IMG/VR virus record: IMGVR_UViG_3300009703_000029
Location: 1-50,031 of that record
Length of the DNA: 50,031 nucleotides
Direction: 5' to 3' (one strand)
From: a virus
Shown: piece after piece, positions 22,309 to 30,139 of the stretch
Numbering within the stretch: the stretch's first letter is position 1
Layout: each line of letters starts with the position of its first letter
Position numbers and translations under genes: made by a program
The notes under the pieces: model-generated
What the model saw: the letters and a program-made list of their open reading frames with translations, nothing else
What the model was told of the DNA's origin: nothing
The model's database searches: none

Positions 22309-23265
22309 ATGAGAAAAGACGTAACTGAAGAAGTTAAAGGGAAATGGTTTCAAGTGCTTAAACAGCTTGGACTACCAGAGCAGTACTTAAACGGAAAGAA
22401 CGGGCCATGTCCACTATGCGGTGGCAAAGATAGATACAGATTCACAGACTATAACAACGATGGCTTATACATCTGTAGAGGTTGTGGTAATGGAGATGGT
22501 TGGACTCTCATTCAGAAATACTTCGACATTAGTTTCTCAACAGCAACTAAACAAGTTAAAAAGCTACTTGGAATAACTGGAGGAATTGCAGTAGACAATC
22601 CTAAATTTAATCCAGTACCTGCTCTAAAGGCAGTAGCTAAGAAAGCAACTAACCTAATGGGCTACACATCGGTTACTAAATACTTAGAGTCTAGAGGCTT
22701 TGATACTTACCCTGATGGACTCAAACAAGCAAACCTTAAATTCTACAAAGAGATGAAGAGTCAAGGTGAGTACGAGGTATTGGTTGCTCTTATCCAAGAT
22801 TGGAAGGGTCAAGGTGTGTCATACCATTTGACATATACTAAAGATGGTAAGAAGGCAGACGTAGACCCAGCACGAAAGATAATGAGCCCTAAAGGAACAA
22901 TATCTGGTGCAGCAATTAGGCTTCATACTGACTTCGAAGATAAGATATGTATAGCAGAAGGGATTGAATCTGCTTACGCTGCTCACAAAGACTCTGGCTT
23001 ACCTGCATTTGCTGCAATGAATGCTAGTTGCCTAGAGAACTTCGTGCCGCCAGAAGGTGTTAATCAAGTATGGATATATGCTGATAATGACCGTAACTTC
23101 ACAGGTCAGGCTGCAGCATACAAGCTAGGAAAGCGACTAATGGTTAAGGGAATTGAGGCTTGGGTATTTATTCCAGACAGAGTAGGACAAGATCAGAATG
23201 ATATTCTAATGGCAAGAATGGATACAGAGAAAGACGAGGGATTTGTAAGTATAGAAACTAACTAA
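22309..23265 (+). CDS. DNA primase with zinc ribbon and TOPRIM domain, 318 aa
   Basis: ATG 22309 is preferred over an upstream TTG because GGGAGAAAAC lies next to it. Zinc ribbon Cys34-x2-Cys37 ... Cys56-x2-Cys59 (CPLCGGKDRYRF, ICRGCGNGDGW) is of the T7 gp4/P4 type. TOPRIM motifs: IAEGIESAYAA with Glu217, and IYADND with Asp259 and Asp261. There is no RecA-like helicase domain, so it is a stand-alone primase that would need a partner helicase, perhaps the host's. Makes RNA primers for replication. Confidence 0.88.
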   Translation: MRKDVTEEVKGKWFQVLKQLGLPEQYLNGKNGPCPLCGGKDRYRFTDYNNDGLYICRGCGNGDGWTLIQKYFDISFSTATKQVKKLLGITGGIAVDNPKFNPVPALKAVAKKATNLMGYTSVTKYLESRGFDTYPDGLKQANLKFYKEMKSQGEYEVLVALIQDWKGQGVSYHLTYTKDGKKADVDPARKIMSPKGTISGAAIRLHTDFEDKICIAEGIESAYAAHKDSGLPAFAAMNASCLENFVPPEGVNQVWIYADNDRNFTGQAAAYKLGKRLMVKGIEAWVFIPDRVGQDQNDILMARMDTEKDEGFVSIETN

Positions 23266-23277
23266 AGGGGAGGATGT

Positions 23278-25707
23278 GTGGAATTCAAGATACAAGAAAT
23301 AGTATGGGCTATTGAAGAAACTGTAACTGATTATAAGAACAACAAAAGAATAGCAGTCCAAGTGTTTAGGGATGCCAAATGCTTAAGAGATGATTTCAGA
23401 TCATATTCAATAGTAGCCGATACCTTTAACTTCCTAACCTACTCTTTCTGCAGACATGAAGGCAAAGTCCCTTTAACAAACTCCCTTGTTAAGATTGGAG
23501 AGATAACGGCAAAGACTCTTGGTTTAAAGAAGATAGCAACCAACAAATCAATACAACTAGGCTCTTTGATTGTTGAATCCTTAATTGATAACAACTATGT
23601 TTCATTACACAGAGAAGAATACATGTCCTATGAACATCTTATCGAAAATGATAAAAAGGTTGGTATTAGGTTTCAGCCTTACCATCTTGAGATAGGATCA
23701 AGATTCAAAGGAATCAAGTTCTTAGTCAAGGAAAGGATAGGCATATCCTCTAGAAAGTATCCTAAATGGGATTCTAACAAGAGAGTAGTGCTTGGAGTTG
23801 AAGATAGGTTAATCAAAGGAGCTACAAAGATATCAGAAACAAAGCCATATCTGGAAGCTGTGAATAACATCGAGCAAGTTCAATGGGAAATCAATCCTAA
23901 GGTAGCGGAAGTGTCCAAATCGCTTACTTCTTCATTAATTGATAGTAGCATTAGGCTAAACACAAAAGATGGCTGTATCGTCAAATTTGAAGCTCGTGAC
24001 ATTAAAAGGGAAGATGACAATAAACAATATAAGGATGTAGAACTATATCTCAATGATGTTTTATTCGAACCTCACTTAGGTAGCTCTTCTCAAGTTAAGG
24101 TTATTGAGGCTCAGATGGTTAAGTATGAAAAACAGAAGAAGAAACTGCAACCAAACAGTCCCCAGATGAGAAAACTAATAAAACAAATCCAGAAATGCTC
24201 AAAAGTATACGAAGAGAAGAATAGGCAATGGCAAGCTAAGCAACTATGTTTAAAGACTCAATCTCAAACAAATAGAGATGAGTTTATATTGAATACTATT
24301 CATGGAACAGAACAAGCTCCTGGATGGTTAGGATATAAGTTCTATTTAGCTAGCTTCCTGGACTTTAGGGGAAGAGTATATGCTCGTGATCCATACTTCT
24401 CTTATCAATCATCAGACCTTGCAAGAGGTCATTTGATGTTTGCTGAGAAGAAGCTTATGACAGACACAGGATACAAACACTTACTTGTTCATATAGCCAA
24501 CAGCTTTAATGAGACTTTCAAAGTTGAACAACTTAAGAATATCAAATGGACAGAATCCGATTACATCACAGATTTAGAATCTGATGGTGTGCCAGACATG
24601 TCTGTAGATAAGATGACATTACAGGATAGGATTAACTGGGCTGAAGATAACTTAGATATATTCTTAGAAGTAGCAATGGATCCGATAGAAGCTAAAGAGA
24701 TTTGGATGAATGCTGAGAAGCCTTGGGTATTTCTATCCTTATGCTTTGAAGTTGTTCAATACTTAGCCGAAGAAGGAGATTACTACTCTCAAATACCAAT
24801 AGCTATAGATGGTTCTGTAAATGGAACTCAGCATCTAGCAGCTATGAGTAAAGATGAAATAGCAGGATCTATGGTAGGGCTAATGCCTCAAGAGAAGCCT
24901 ATTGATTTCTACATTGTAGTAGCTAAAGGAATAATCAACGCCAATGTTGGTAATGACCTAGGCTTACTACTTTCAAAGATTCCAATGAAGTTGATTCGCA
25001 AGGGTATTAGTAAGCGAGGAACAATGACCAAAGCATATGATGCAGGAGTTAGATGCATTGCTAATATCATCTATACGGATTGCTATGACGCTGGAATGAC
25101 AGCTAAATACAACATAACAAGAACAGTAGCTAATCAATTAGCTAAAGACCTTGTTGAAACCTATAACTCGTTATGCTCAGGGCCAGTGGCTGTTAAGAAC
25201 TACCTGCAAGCACTAACAAAGTATAGGATTAAAGAACTTGGCTATAAATCAGCACAATGGGAGACTCTAAGTGGGTTTGAAGTTGTGTCTGAGAAATGGG
25301 CAACAAAGAAGAAGAGGGCAGTAGTCAGCTTCTGTAAGAAACGCATCGATATCATCTATCGAGAAGTAACAGACAAACCTGCTATCCATGAAATAGTATC
25401 TGGGATTAGTCCCAACTACGTTCATTCAATGGATGCAGCACATATGTCCTTAGTAATCAACGAACTAAACGAAGAAGGAATTACCTCATTTGGGGCAATC
25501 CATGATAGCTTCTCTGTCCATGCGGACGATGTTGATAAACTATTGGAGATAACTAAGTCTGTATTTATCAGAATGTATAACAATGATGTATTCGCAAATA
25601 TGAAGGATCAGTTTGTGCATTCAGATGATGGTTTCAATGTGTCAGAACCTAGATCTGGAAGTTTGGATTTAGAGCAAATTAAGGAGTCACAATATTTCTT
25701 CTGCTAA
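23278..25707 (+). CDS. T7-type single-subunit RNA polymerase, 809 aa
   Basis: GTG start 13 bp past the primase stop, after GGGGAGGAT. All catalytic motifs are present: DFRGRVYA (residues 362-369); motif A IDGSVNGTQHL with Asp511 (T7 Asp537); motif B RKGISKRGTMTKAY with Lys579 and Tyr587 (T7 Lys631, Tyr639); motif C NYVHSMDAAHM and AIHDSF with His742 and Asp743 (T7 His811, Asp812). The N-terminal domain is slightly shorter than in T7 (883 aa). Expected to transcribe middle or late genes from family P promoters. Confidence 0.96.
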   Translation: MEFKIQEIVWAIEETVTDYKNNKRIAVQVFRDAKCLRDDFRSYSIVADTFNFLTYSFCRHEGKVPLTNSLVKIGEITAKTLGLKKIATNKSIQLGSLIVESLIDNNYVSLHREEYMSYEHLIENDKKVGIRFQPYHLEIGSRFKGIKFLVKERIGISSRKYPKWDSNKRVVLGVEDRLIKGATKISETKPYLEAVNNIEQVQWEINPKVAEVSKSLTSSLIDSSIRLNTKDGCIVKFEARDIKREDDNKQYKDVELYLNDVLFEPHLGSSSQVKVIEAQMVKYEKQKKKLQPNSPQMRKLIKQIQKCSKVYEEKNRQWQAKQLCLKTQSQTNRDEFILNTIHGTEQAPGWLGYKFYLASFLDFRGRVYARDPYFSYQSSDLARGHLMFAEKKLMTDTGYKHLLVHIANSFNETFKVEQLKNIKWTESDYITDLESDGVPDMSVDKMTLQDRINWAEDNLDIFLEVAMDPIEAKEIWMNAEKPWVFLSLCFEVVQYLAEEGDYYSQIPIAIDGSVNGTQHLAAMSKDEIAGSMVGLMPQEKPIDFYIVVAKGIINANVGNDLGLLLSKIPMKLIRKGISKRGTMTKAYDAGVRCIANIIYTDCYDAGMTAKYNITRTVANQLAKDLVETYNSLCSGPVAVKNYLQALTKYRIKELGYKSAQWETLSGFEVVSEKWATKKKRAVVSFCKKRIDIIYREVTDKPAIHEIVSGISPNYVHSMDAAHMSLVINELNEEGITSFGAIHDSFSVHADDVDKLLEITKSVFIRMYNNDVFANMKDQFVHSDDGFNVSEPRSGSLDLEQIKESQYFFC

Positions 25708-25711
25708 ACGG

Positions 25712-25759
25712 CTACAGGCCTTACGTAGCAAGGGAAATTCCTATTGTGCCCTTATAGAG
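25712..25759 (-). promoter_or_regulatory. Family P element, copy 3, in inverted orientation after the RNAP gene
   Basis: On the minus strand this reads CTCTATAAGG then GCACAATAGGAATT, with the same conserved tail as copy 2 (44 of 48 positions identical). The proposed stem changes from TCCT/AGGA in copy 1 to CCCT/AGGG here, which keeps pairing. If it is a promoter, it would transcribe leftward, antisense to the RNAP gene. Confidence 0.55.
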
Positions 25760-25786
25760 GGAAGCGAGAGCAACCCAAAATCATCT

Positions 25787-25860
25787 TTGAATATCTTGTG
25801 GTAGGGATATTCAATAGAAATAAATAGCTGTATCGGACTCTACCTACCACACACTAGAGT
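25787..25860 (+). promoter_or_regulatory. Kissing-loop RNA candidate between RNAP and ssDNA-binding genes
   Basis: Hairpin 1: TTGAATATC (25787-25795) with GATATTCAA (25806-25814). Hairpin 2: ACTCTA (25837-25842) with TAGAGT (25855-25860). The loop of hairpin 1 (TGTGGTAGG, 25797-25805) is perfectly complementary over 9 nt to the loop of hairpin 2 (CCTACCACA, 25843-25851). The 225-bp gap holds no gene. It lies in the leader of the next gene. Confidence 0.6.
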
Positions 25861-25932
25861 ATCGATGCAGCCCTTGTTGTTTATAAAGGGTAACAAATGA
25901 GCAATTAAGCTCGATAATAAAGGAGAATAAAT

Positions 25933-26487
25933 ATGTCTAAAACATATGAATTTAACAATGTAAAAGTAATGTGGGCAAAGCTGGATCCAAATAACCCAGA
26001 GCCCCCATTTATGCAAGATGACGATAAGCCAAAGCCAGATAGCTGGAATCTTATCGCTGTCTTAGATGACAAACAGGCTGATGCTTGGAAGGAGAAGGGA
26101 ATGTACCCTAAGTTCAAGCGTGACCGTGATCACGACTTGGTTCTAGAAGATGGTCTTAAGACTATTAAGCTAAGCAAGACATCAACCTTTGGCTACAAGG
26201 GGCAACCTAAGAAGCCTGTAATTGTTGTTGATACCTATGGAAACCCTTACACGGGTCTACTAGGCAATGGAACTATATGTAACATCCAGTGTTCAGTACA
26301 CGATTGGAAGACTGCTACATCAACTGGCTCAACCGCTAGTCTAGAAGCCGTTCAAATCCTTGAGTTAGTTGAATACACAGCTGATGGTGGAGATGAATTC
26401 GTTCCAACCTTTGACTTCAAGAAGCAAGACAAGGTATCTCTGTCAGAAGTAACAGCAGATCTAGATGACGAAGATGTACCGTTCTAG
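25933..26487 (+). CDS. Single-stranded DNA-binding protein, T7 gp2.5/DUF2815-like, 184 aa
   Basis: ATG after AAAGGAGAATAAAT. Beta-rich domain (KTYEFNNVKVMWAKLDPNNP, then SWNLIAVLDDKQADAWKEKG and SLEAVQILELVEY) ends in an acidic tail, DLDDEDVPF. The acidic tail with terminal Phe is shared with T7 gp2.5 and bacterial SSB and is used to contact replication partners. It is the second SSB-like protein of this phage. Pattern and position near helicase, exonuclease and RusA support a replication/recombination role. Confidence 0.75.
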   Translation: MSKTYEFNNVKVMWAKLDPNNPEPPFMQDDDKPKPDSWNLIAVLDDKQADAWKEKGMYPKFKRDRDHDLVLEDGLKTIKLSKTSTFGYKGQPKKPVIVVDTYGNPYTGLLGNGTICNIQCSVHDWKTATSTGSTASLEAVQILELVEYTADGGDEFVPTFDFKKQDKVSLSEVTADLDDEDVPF

Positions 26488-26488
26488 T

Positions 26489-26510
26489 CTATAGATACAC
26501 AATAGATAAC
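26489..26510 (+). promoter_or_regulatory. Family P promoter candidate, copy 4
   Basis: CTATAGATACACAATAG shares the CTATA and ACACAATAG blocks of the other copies. It begins one base after the stop of the ssDNA-binding gene and points toward the helicase, exonuclease and RusA operon. A pseudoknot candidate lies immediately downstream. Confidence 0.55.
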
Positions 26511-26540
26511 AGTTGAGTAAGTCGACTGTATAAACTGCTC

Positions 26541-26573
26541 CGAAGCTGTTGCACTTCGTACTTACAATGCAAC
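26541..26573 (+). promoter_or_regulatory. H-type pseudoknot candidate in the helicase leader
   Basis: Stem 1 CGAAG/CTTCG (26541-26545, 26554-26558) encloses the loop CTGTTGCA. GTTGCA in that loop (26548-26553) pairs with TGCAAC (26568-26573). The geometry (2-nt loop 1, 6-bp stem 2, no gap between the stems, 9-nt loop 3) is that of a classical H-type pseudoknot. A further stem, ACAGT/ACTGT (26509-26513, 26525-26529), precedes it. Confidence 0.55.
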
Positions 26574-26607
26574 CCTAATTAAACTAAACAAACAATAAGG
26601 AAACAAC

Positions 26608-26679
26608 ATGGAACTATTTCTAATACTATACTTCACAGCCTTTGTCAGTGTGTCTCTGTACAACACATTTAGGAGATGA
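26608..26679 (+). CDS. Membrane micro-protein coupled to the helicase, 23 aa
   Basis: ATG 26608 after AATAAGGAAACAAC. MELFLILYFTAFVSVSLYN is a hydrophobic helix with a basic end. The stop overlaps the helicase start (ATGA), and the helicase ribosome site AGGAG lies inside this frame. It may mainly serve to couple helicase translation. Confidence 0.45.
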   Translation: MELFLILYFTAFVSVSLYNTFRR

Positions 26680-28229
26680 GCTTTGTACTGAGACAATACC
26701 AGAAAGATGTCCTGAACAAACTGGTCAGGTCTCATAAACAGGGAAAGAAGAAAGTAATACTACAAGCAGCTACAGGAGCTGGAAAGACAGTAATGGCAGC
26801 TGCTTTAGTCAAGTACTTCGTTAAGAATGACTTAAATGTACTCTTCTTAGCTCATAGAAGAGAGTTAATAACACAAGCATCAGAGAAGCTAGAAGCCTCT
26901 GATATATCACATGGAATCATAATGGCTAATCATAGAGCCAATGATGTCTATAAAGTACAAATAGCCTCTGTAGATACACTAAGAGCAAGAGCTATCAATG
27001 CTAAGAAAATGAAGCTCCCACCAGCAGATGTCATCTTTATTGATGAATGCCATAGATCCCTTTCAAATACCTACCTAAAGATAATAGACTTATATAAAGA
27101 CAGTCTACTGATAGGGTTAACTGCTACCCCGGTAAGGGGTAACGGAGAAGGTTTGGGAAGTGTTTATGAGCATATGGTGTCAGCTCCAAGCATTAAAGAA
27201 CTAACTAAACTCGGTTCTTTGGTAGATGTCTCGTACTATTCACCAAGTGTTCCAGATCTAAAAGGAATCGGGGTGATAGGAGGAGACTTCAACTCTAAGT
27301 CATTGAGTGATAGAATGGATCAGCCTAAACTTGTAGGAGACATTGTAGCAACATGGAAGCATCTAGCTAAGGGTAAGCAGACATTAGTGTTTGCATCAGG
27401 TGTAAAGCATTCTCAGAATCTAATGGAAACATTCAAGAATAATGGGATCAAAGCAGGTCACCTAGATGGGGATACTGATAATGAAGAAAGAGAACAAATC
27501 CTAAAGGACTTCAACTCTGGAAAGATAACTGTCTTATGTAACTGCATGGTTCTCACAGAGGGCTTCGATGCTCCTTGTGCTGAAGTATGCGTACTAGCAA
27601 GACCAACAAAGTCACTAGGTTTGTATATACAAATGGTGGGAAGAGTACTTAGACCACATGAAAGCAAAGACAAGGCTATGGTAATCGACCATTCTGGCGC
27701 TGTATATATCAATGGGTTTGTTGATGATGAACATCAATGGGACTTAGGGTCTGGCATCTTAAGAAAAAGGGCAGAACGTAAAGAAAGAACAAGGGAAGAG
27801 GCTGTCATTGTTTGTGAAGGTTGCTTCCGTACTTACTCTGGTTCTAATATCTGCCCTACATGTGGTAAGATACATCAAACCAAATCTGAATACGTAGCAT
27901 TCTTAGATTCTCAACTTGGATTAGTTGACAAGAAGACTAGGATAATAGAAGCTAAAGAGAAGTATGCTAAGGATTTCAGAAAGGTCTTCTATGAAGAGCT
28001 AATGGGACTAGGGGAAGCAAGAGGTCATAAGAAAGGATGGTCTGCTTATAAATATAAAGAACGATTTGGGGAATGGCCTAAACATGATAATTGTAGAGCA
28101 AGAATGCCTACAGCCGAAACCAAATCATACGTTAAACATTTACAAATAAAGGAAGTTAAGAGGAAACAAGCCGCAGGGCTTCTTCCATCTAAGTTTCCAA
28201 AGAAGAGTAAACAAGGAACATTAATTTAG
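26676..28229 (+). CDS. DEAH-box superfamily 2 helicase, SSL2/UvsW-like, 517 aa
   Basis: Walker A AATGAGKT with Lys37; motif II DECH (residues 123-126); motif III GLTATPVRGNGEGLG; motif VI QMVGRVLRPHE. The C-terminus has a Cys4 zinc site (CEGCFRTYSGSNICPTCG). This is the COG1061/UvsW type of ATP-dependent DNA/RNA unwinding enzyme, used in phage recombination and fork remodelling. It begins an operon with exonuclease and RusA-like genes. It is not a replicative hexameric helicase. Confidence 0.9.
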   Translation: MSFVLRQYQKDVLNKLVRSHKQGKKKVILQAATGAGKTVMAAALVKYFVKNDLNVLFLAHRRELITQASEKLEASDISHGIIMANHRANDVYKVQIASVDTLRARAINAKKMKLPPADVIFIDECHRSLSNTYLKIIDLYKDSLLIGLTATPVRGNGEGLGSVYEHMVSAPSIKELTKLGSLVDVSYYSPSVPDLKGIGVIGGDFNSKSLSDRMDQPKLVGDIVATWKHLAKGKQTLVFASGVKHSQNLMETFKNNGIKAGHLDGDTDNEEREQILKDFNSGKITVLCNCMVLTEGFDAPCAEVCVLARPTKSLGLYIQMVGRVLRPHESKDKAMVIDHSGAVYINGFVDDEHQWDLGSGILRKRAERKERTREEAVIVCEGCFRTYSGSNICPTCGKIHQTKSEYVAFLDSQLGLVDKKTRIIEAKEKYAKDFRKVFYEELMGLGEARGHKKGWSAYKYKERFGEWPKHDNCRARMPTAETKSYVKHLQIKEVKRKQAAGLLPSKFPKKSKQGTLI

Positions 28230-28245
28230 GTGAGTGCATCATCTC

Positions 28246-28440
28246 TTACTGGAAATAACGACTCCTCAGTAAGGTTATAAAGACGGTACAACTACTGCCG
28301 TATGCACAAGTAGTTACCTTAGAGCTAATGTATGGCTCTTTCTTGTTAGTCTCCTTTGGGGTTTTCATGTTTCCCTTTTCATAGCTAACAAGTAATGTTT
28401 AGAAGGCTTGACCACATCCTTTATCATACATGGTGGTCAC
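28246..28440 (+). promoter_or_regulatory. Structured leader of the tandem-HTH gene, with a second pseudoknot candidate
   Basis: No gene fits 28230-28470. Stems: CTTACTG/CAGTAAG (28246-28252, 28268-28274); AGAGC/GCTCT (28322-28326, 28336-28340), followed by a short U-rich run; CTTGTTAG/CTAACAAG (28343-28350, 28386-28393); TGACCAC/GTGGTCA (28410-28416, 28434-28440). In addition ACGG/CCGT (28284-28287, 28299-28302) encloses AACTACT, which pairs with AGTAGTT (28310-28316). Confidence 0.45.
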
Positions 28441-28470
28441 CAAATTCAATTAAATAAGAGGAGAGACATA

Positions 28471-28884
28471 ATGAAGAAATATCGACTAACTGATGGATCT
28501 TATGTAACTGCAAAAGAAGTTGCAAATAAAATAGGATGTTCGGACGCATTAGCTAGATCTAGATTATCTAGATATATTGACCCTAAGAATGTTTTCATGC
28601 CTAAGAATACAAAATCAAACAAGGCTTCAGAGCCAAAGAAAAAGAAGCTTAAGTATTACTTGTTAAACAATGGAGAAAGTGTAACTGCTATTGATGTAGC
28701 AGATAAGGCAAACATAAGCATAACACAGGCAAGAAAAAGACTTAACAAACATAAAGATCCAGATATAGTATTTCTAAAACAAGAAGCCAAGACAGAAGAC
28801 AACTCATTAAAGATGAGGAATATAAAAACAAGAATGTTTTACGACCCACAAGGTCATTGGAAGTTACTAAACGCAAACACATAA
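28471..28884 (+). CDS. Tandem helix-turn-helix protein, 137 aa
   Basis: Start ATG 28471 is chosen for its GAGGAGAGACATA leader. Two related modules: YRLTDGSYVTAKEVANKIG with ARSRLSRYIDPKNVF, and YYLLNNGESVTAIDVADKAN with ARKRLNKHKDPDIVF. Each looks like a helix-turn-helix followed by the shared tail R-L-x-[RK]-[YH]-x-D-P-x-x-[VI]-F. A basic linker joins them. Likely a DNA-binding regulator or a replication/recombination accessory factor. Confidence 0.65.
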   Translation: MKKYRLTDGSYVTAKEVANKIGCSDALARSRLSRYIDPKNVFMPKNTKSNKASEPKKKKLKYYLLNNGESVTAIDVADKANISITQARKRLNKHKDPDIVFLKQEAKTEDNSLKMRNIKTRMFYDPQGHWKLLNANT

Positions 28885-28913
28885 CTAAACACTAAACAAC
28901 AAAGGAGCAAAAC

Positions 28914-29726
28914 ATGAAGATATACTCAGAAGAACAACTGCCACAAGGTAGTAAAGAATGGCTAAACATTAGAAAACTACACGGAACAGCATCAGAGGTT
29001 GCAGCTGTACTAGAGCTTTCACCTTGGACTCCTAAGACCCCATTACAACTATGGCAGGTTAAGAACGGAGAGCTTCACATTAAACTAAACGAAGCCATGA
29101 AGATCGGAACTGAAACAGAGGACGAAGCTAGAGAGGCATTTGAGAAACTATCAGATAAGAAGTACGAACCAGTCTGTATTACTGAAGAAATTGATGGATT
29201 GCCATTAATGGCTTCCTTGGACGGAATGGAGCGAGGCAAGGGTAACTCTATCTTAGAAATAAAAGTCCCTCTAAACGGATCCTGCTCGCCTCTATGGGCA
29301 AACATGGAGCTTAACGAAGACCTTCCTATTCATTACATTTTACAAATGCAGCAACAGATGTTATTATCTAAACAAAGCCAATGTAACTTCTGGGTGTATG
29401 ATCGAAAGAACAAGGTTGGCTTGAACAGAATTGTAAAACAAGATAAACAAGTTCAACAACAGATCGTAGATGGTTGGGCTGAATATTTCAAAGGGAAACC
29501 TGAAGCTGGGGATAAGGATGTTATTGTGAGGGATGATGATCAGTGGTGCAAATTAGCAATGCTTTGGAAGATGGCTAAGTCTGATGCAGATGAAGCTACC
29601 AGAAAGCAGAAAGAACTACGTCAGAAGCTAATAGATCTATGTGATGGCCGTTCGTACAAAGGAAATCAAGTTCAGGTAACTAAGAATAATCAGACAGGTG
29701 GATGGTCGATTAGGAAGGTTAAGTAA
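28914..29726 (+). CDS. YqaJ/lambda-exonuclease family 5'-3' exonuclease, 270 aa
   Basis: YqaJ-type viral recombinase. The N-terminus is SKEWLNIRKLHGTASEVAAV, then LSPWTPKTPLQLW. The catalytic acidic residues are Asp103 (ASLDGME), Glu115 and Lys117 (EIKVP), followed by HYILQMQQQMLL. It resects double-stranded DNA to allow single-strand annealing. No separate annealing protein (Red-beta or Erf) is apparent; the 184-aa ssDNA-binding protein may fill that role. ATG follows AAGGAGC. Confidence 0.9.
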   Translation: MKIYSEEQLPQGSKEWLNIRKLHGTASEVAAVLELSPWTPKTPLQLWQVKNGELHIKLNEAMKIGTETEDEAREAFEKLSDKKYEPVCITEEIDGLPLMASLDGMERGKGNSILEIKVPLNGSCSPLWANMELNEDLPIHYILQMQQQMLLSKQSQCNFWVYDRKNKVGLNRIVKQDKQVQQQIVDGWAEYFKGKPEAGDKDVIVRDDDQWCKLAMLWKMAKSDADEATRKQKELRQKLIDLCDGRSYKGNQVQVTKNNQTGGWSIRKVK

Positions 29727-30139
29727 TGAAATATAACGCCATATTAGAATACCCAACTTTTACTCGAAGAGGTAAGGTTGTAAAACTATCACAGAATATA
29801 TTCAAGAAGATGCATTGGGGATCTCAAGCCAAGTGTAAGAAAGACTATGCTGAACTAGTAGAGGGCTTCACTGAATCCCTTCCTAGGTTCAACTGGATTA
29901 GACCAGAGTACACTTTGTTCTTTAAAGGTAACAGGCCTAAGGATTTAGATAACTACTGGTTTCCAGTACACAAATTCCTAATGGATGCTATCGTGGAGGC
30001 TGACAAACTAGAAGATGACAACTTTAACTTCGTAAGAGGTTTCGTTGTTGACTTTGGTGAATGTGGTAAAGACGTAGAAGATCATGTTGTTGTTGAACTC
30101 ATTGGAGAAATCAACAATGACGAAGACAATAAAGACTGA
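29726..30139 (+). CDS. RusA-like Holliday-junction resolvase, 137 aa
   Basis: TAATG overlap with the exonuclease gene. The D-x-D-N motif (RPKDLDNYWFPVHKFLMDA, Asp73/Asp75) and the later acidic ADKLEDDNF are the RusA metal-binding signature. It cuts branched DNA such as Holliday junctions before packaging. Length matches the family (about 120-140 aa). Operon context with exonuclease and helicase supports the call. Confidence 0.85.
   Translation: MKYNAILEYPTFTRRGKVVKLSQNIFKKMHWGSQAKCKKDYAELVEGFTESLPRFNWIRPEYTLFFKGNRPKDLDNYWFPVHKFLMDAIVEADKLEDDNFNFVRGFVVDFGECGKDVEDHVVVELIGEINNDEDNKD

Noticed and set aside
23278-25707. Frameshift or split in the 809-aa RNA polymerase
   Set aside because: All catalytic motifs are in one open frame with normal spacing.
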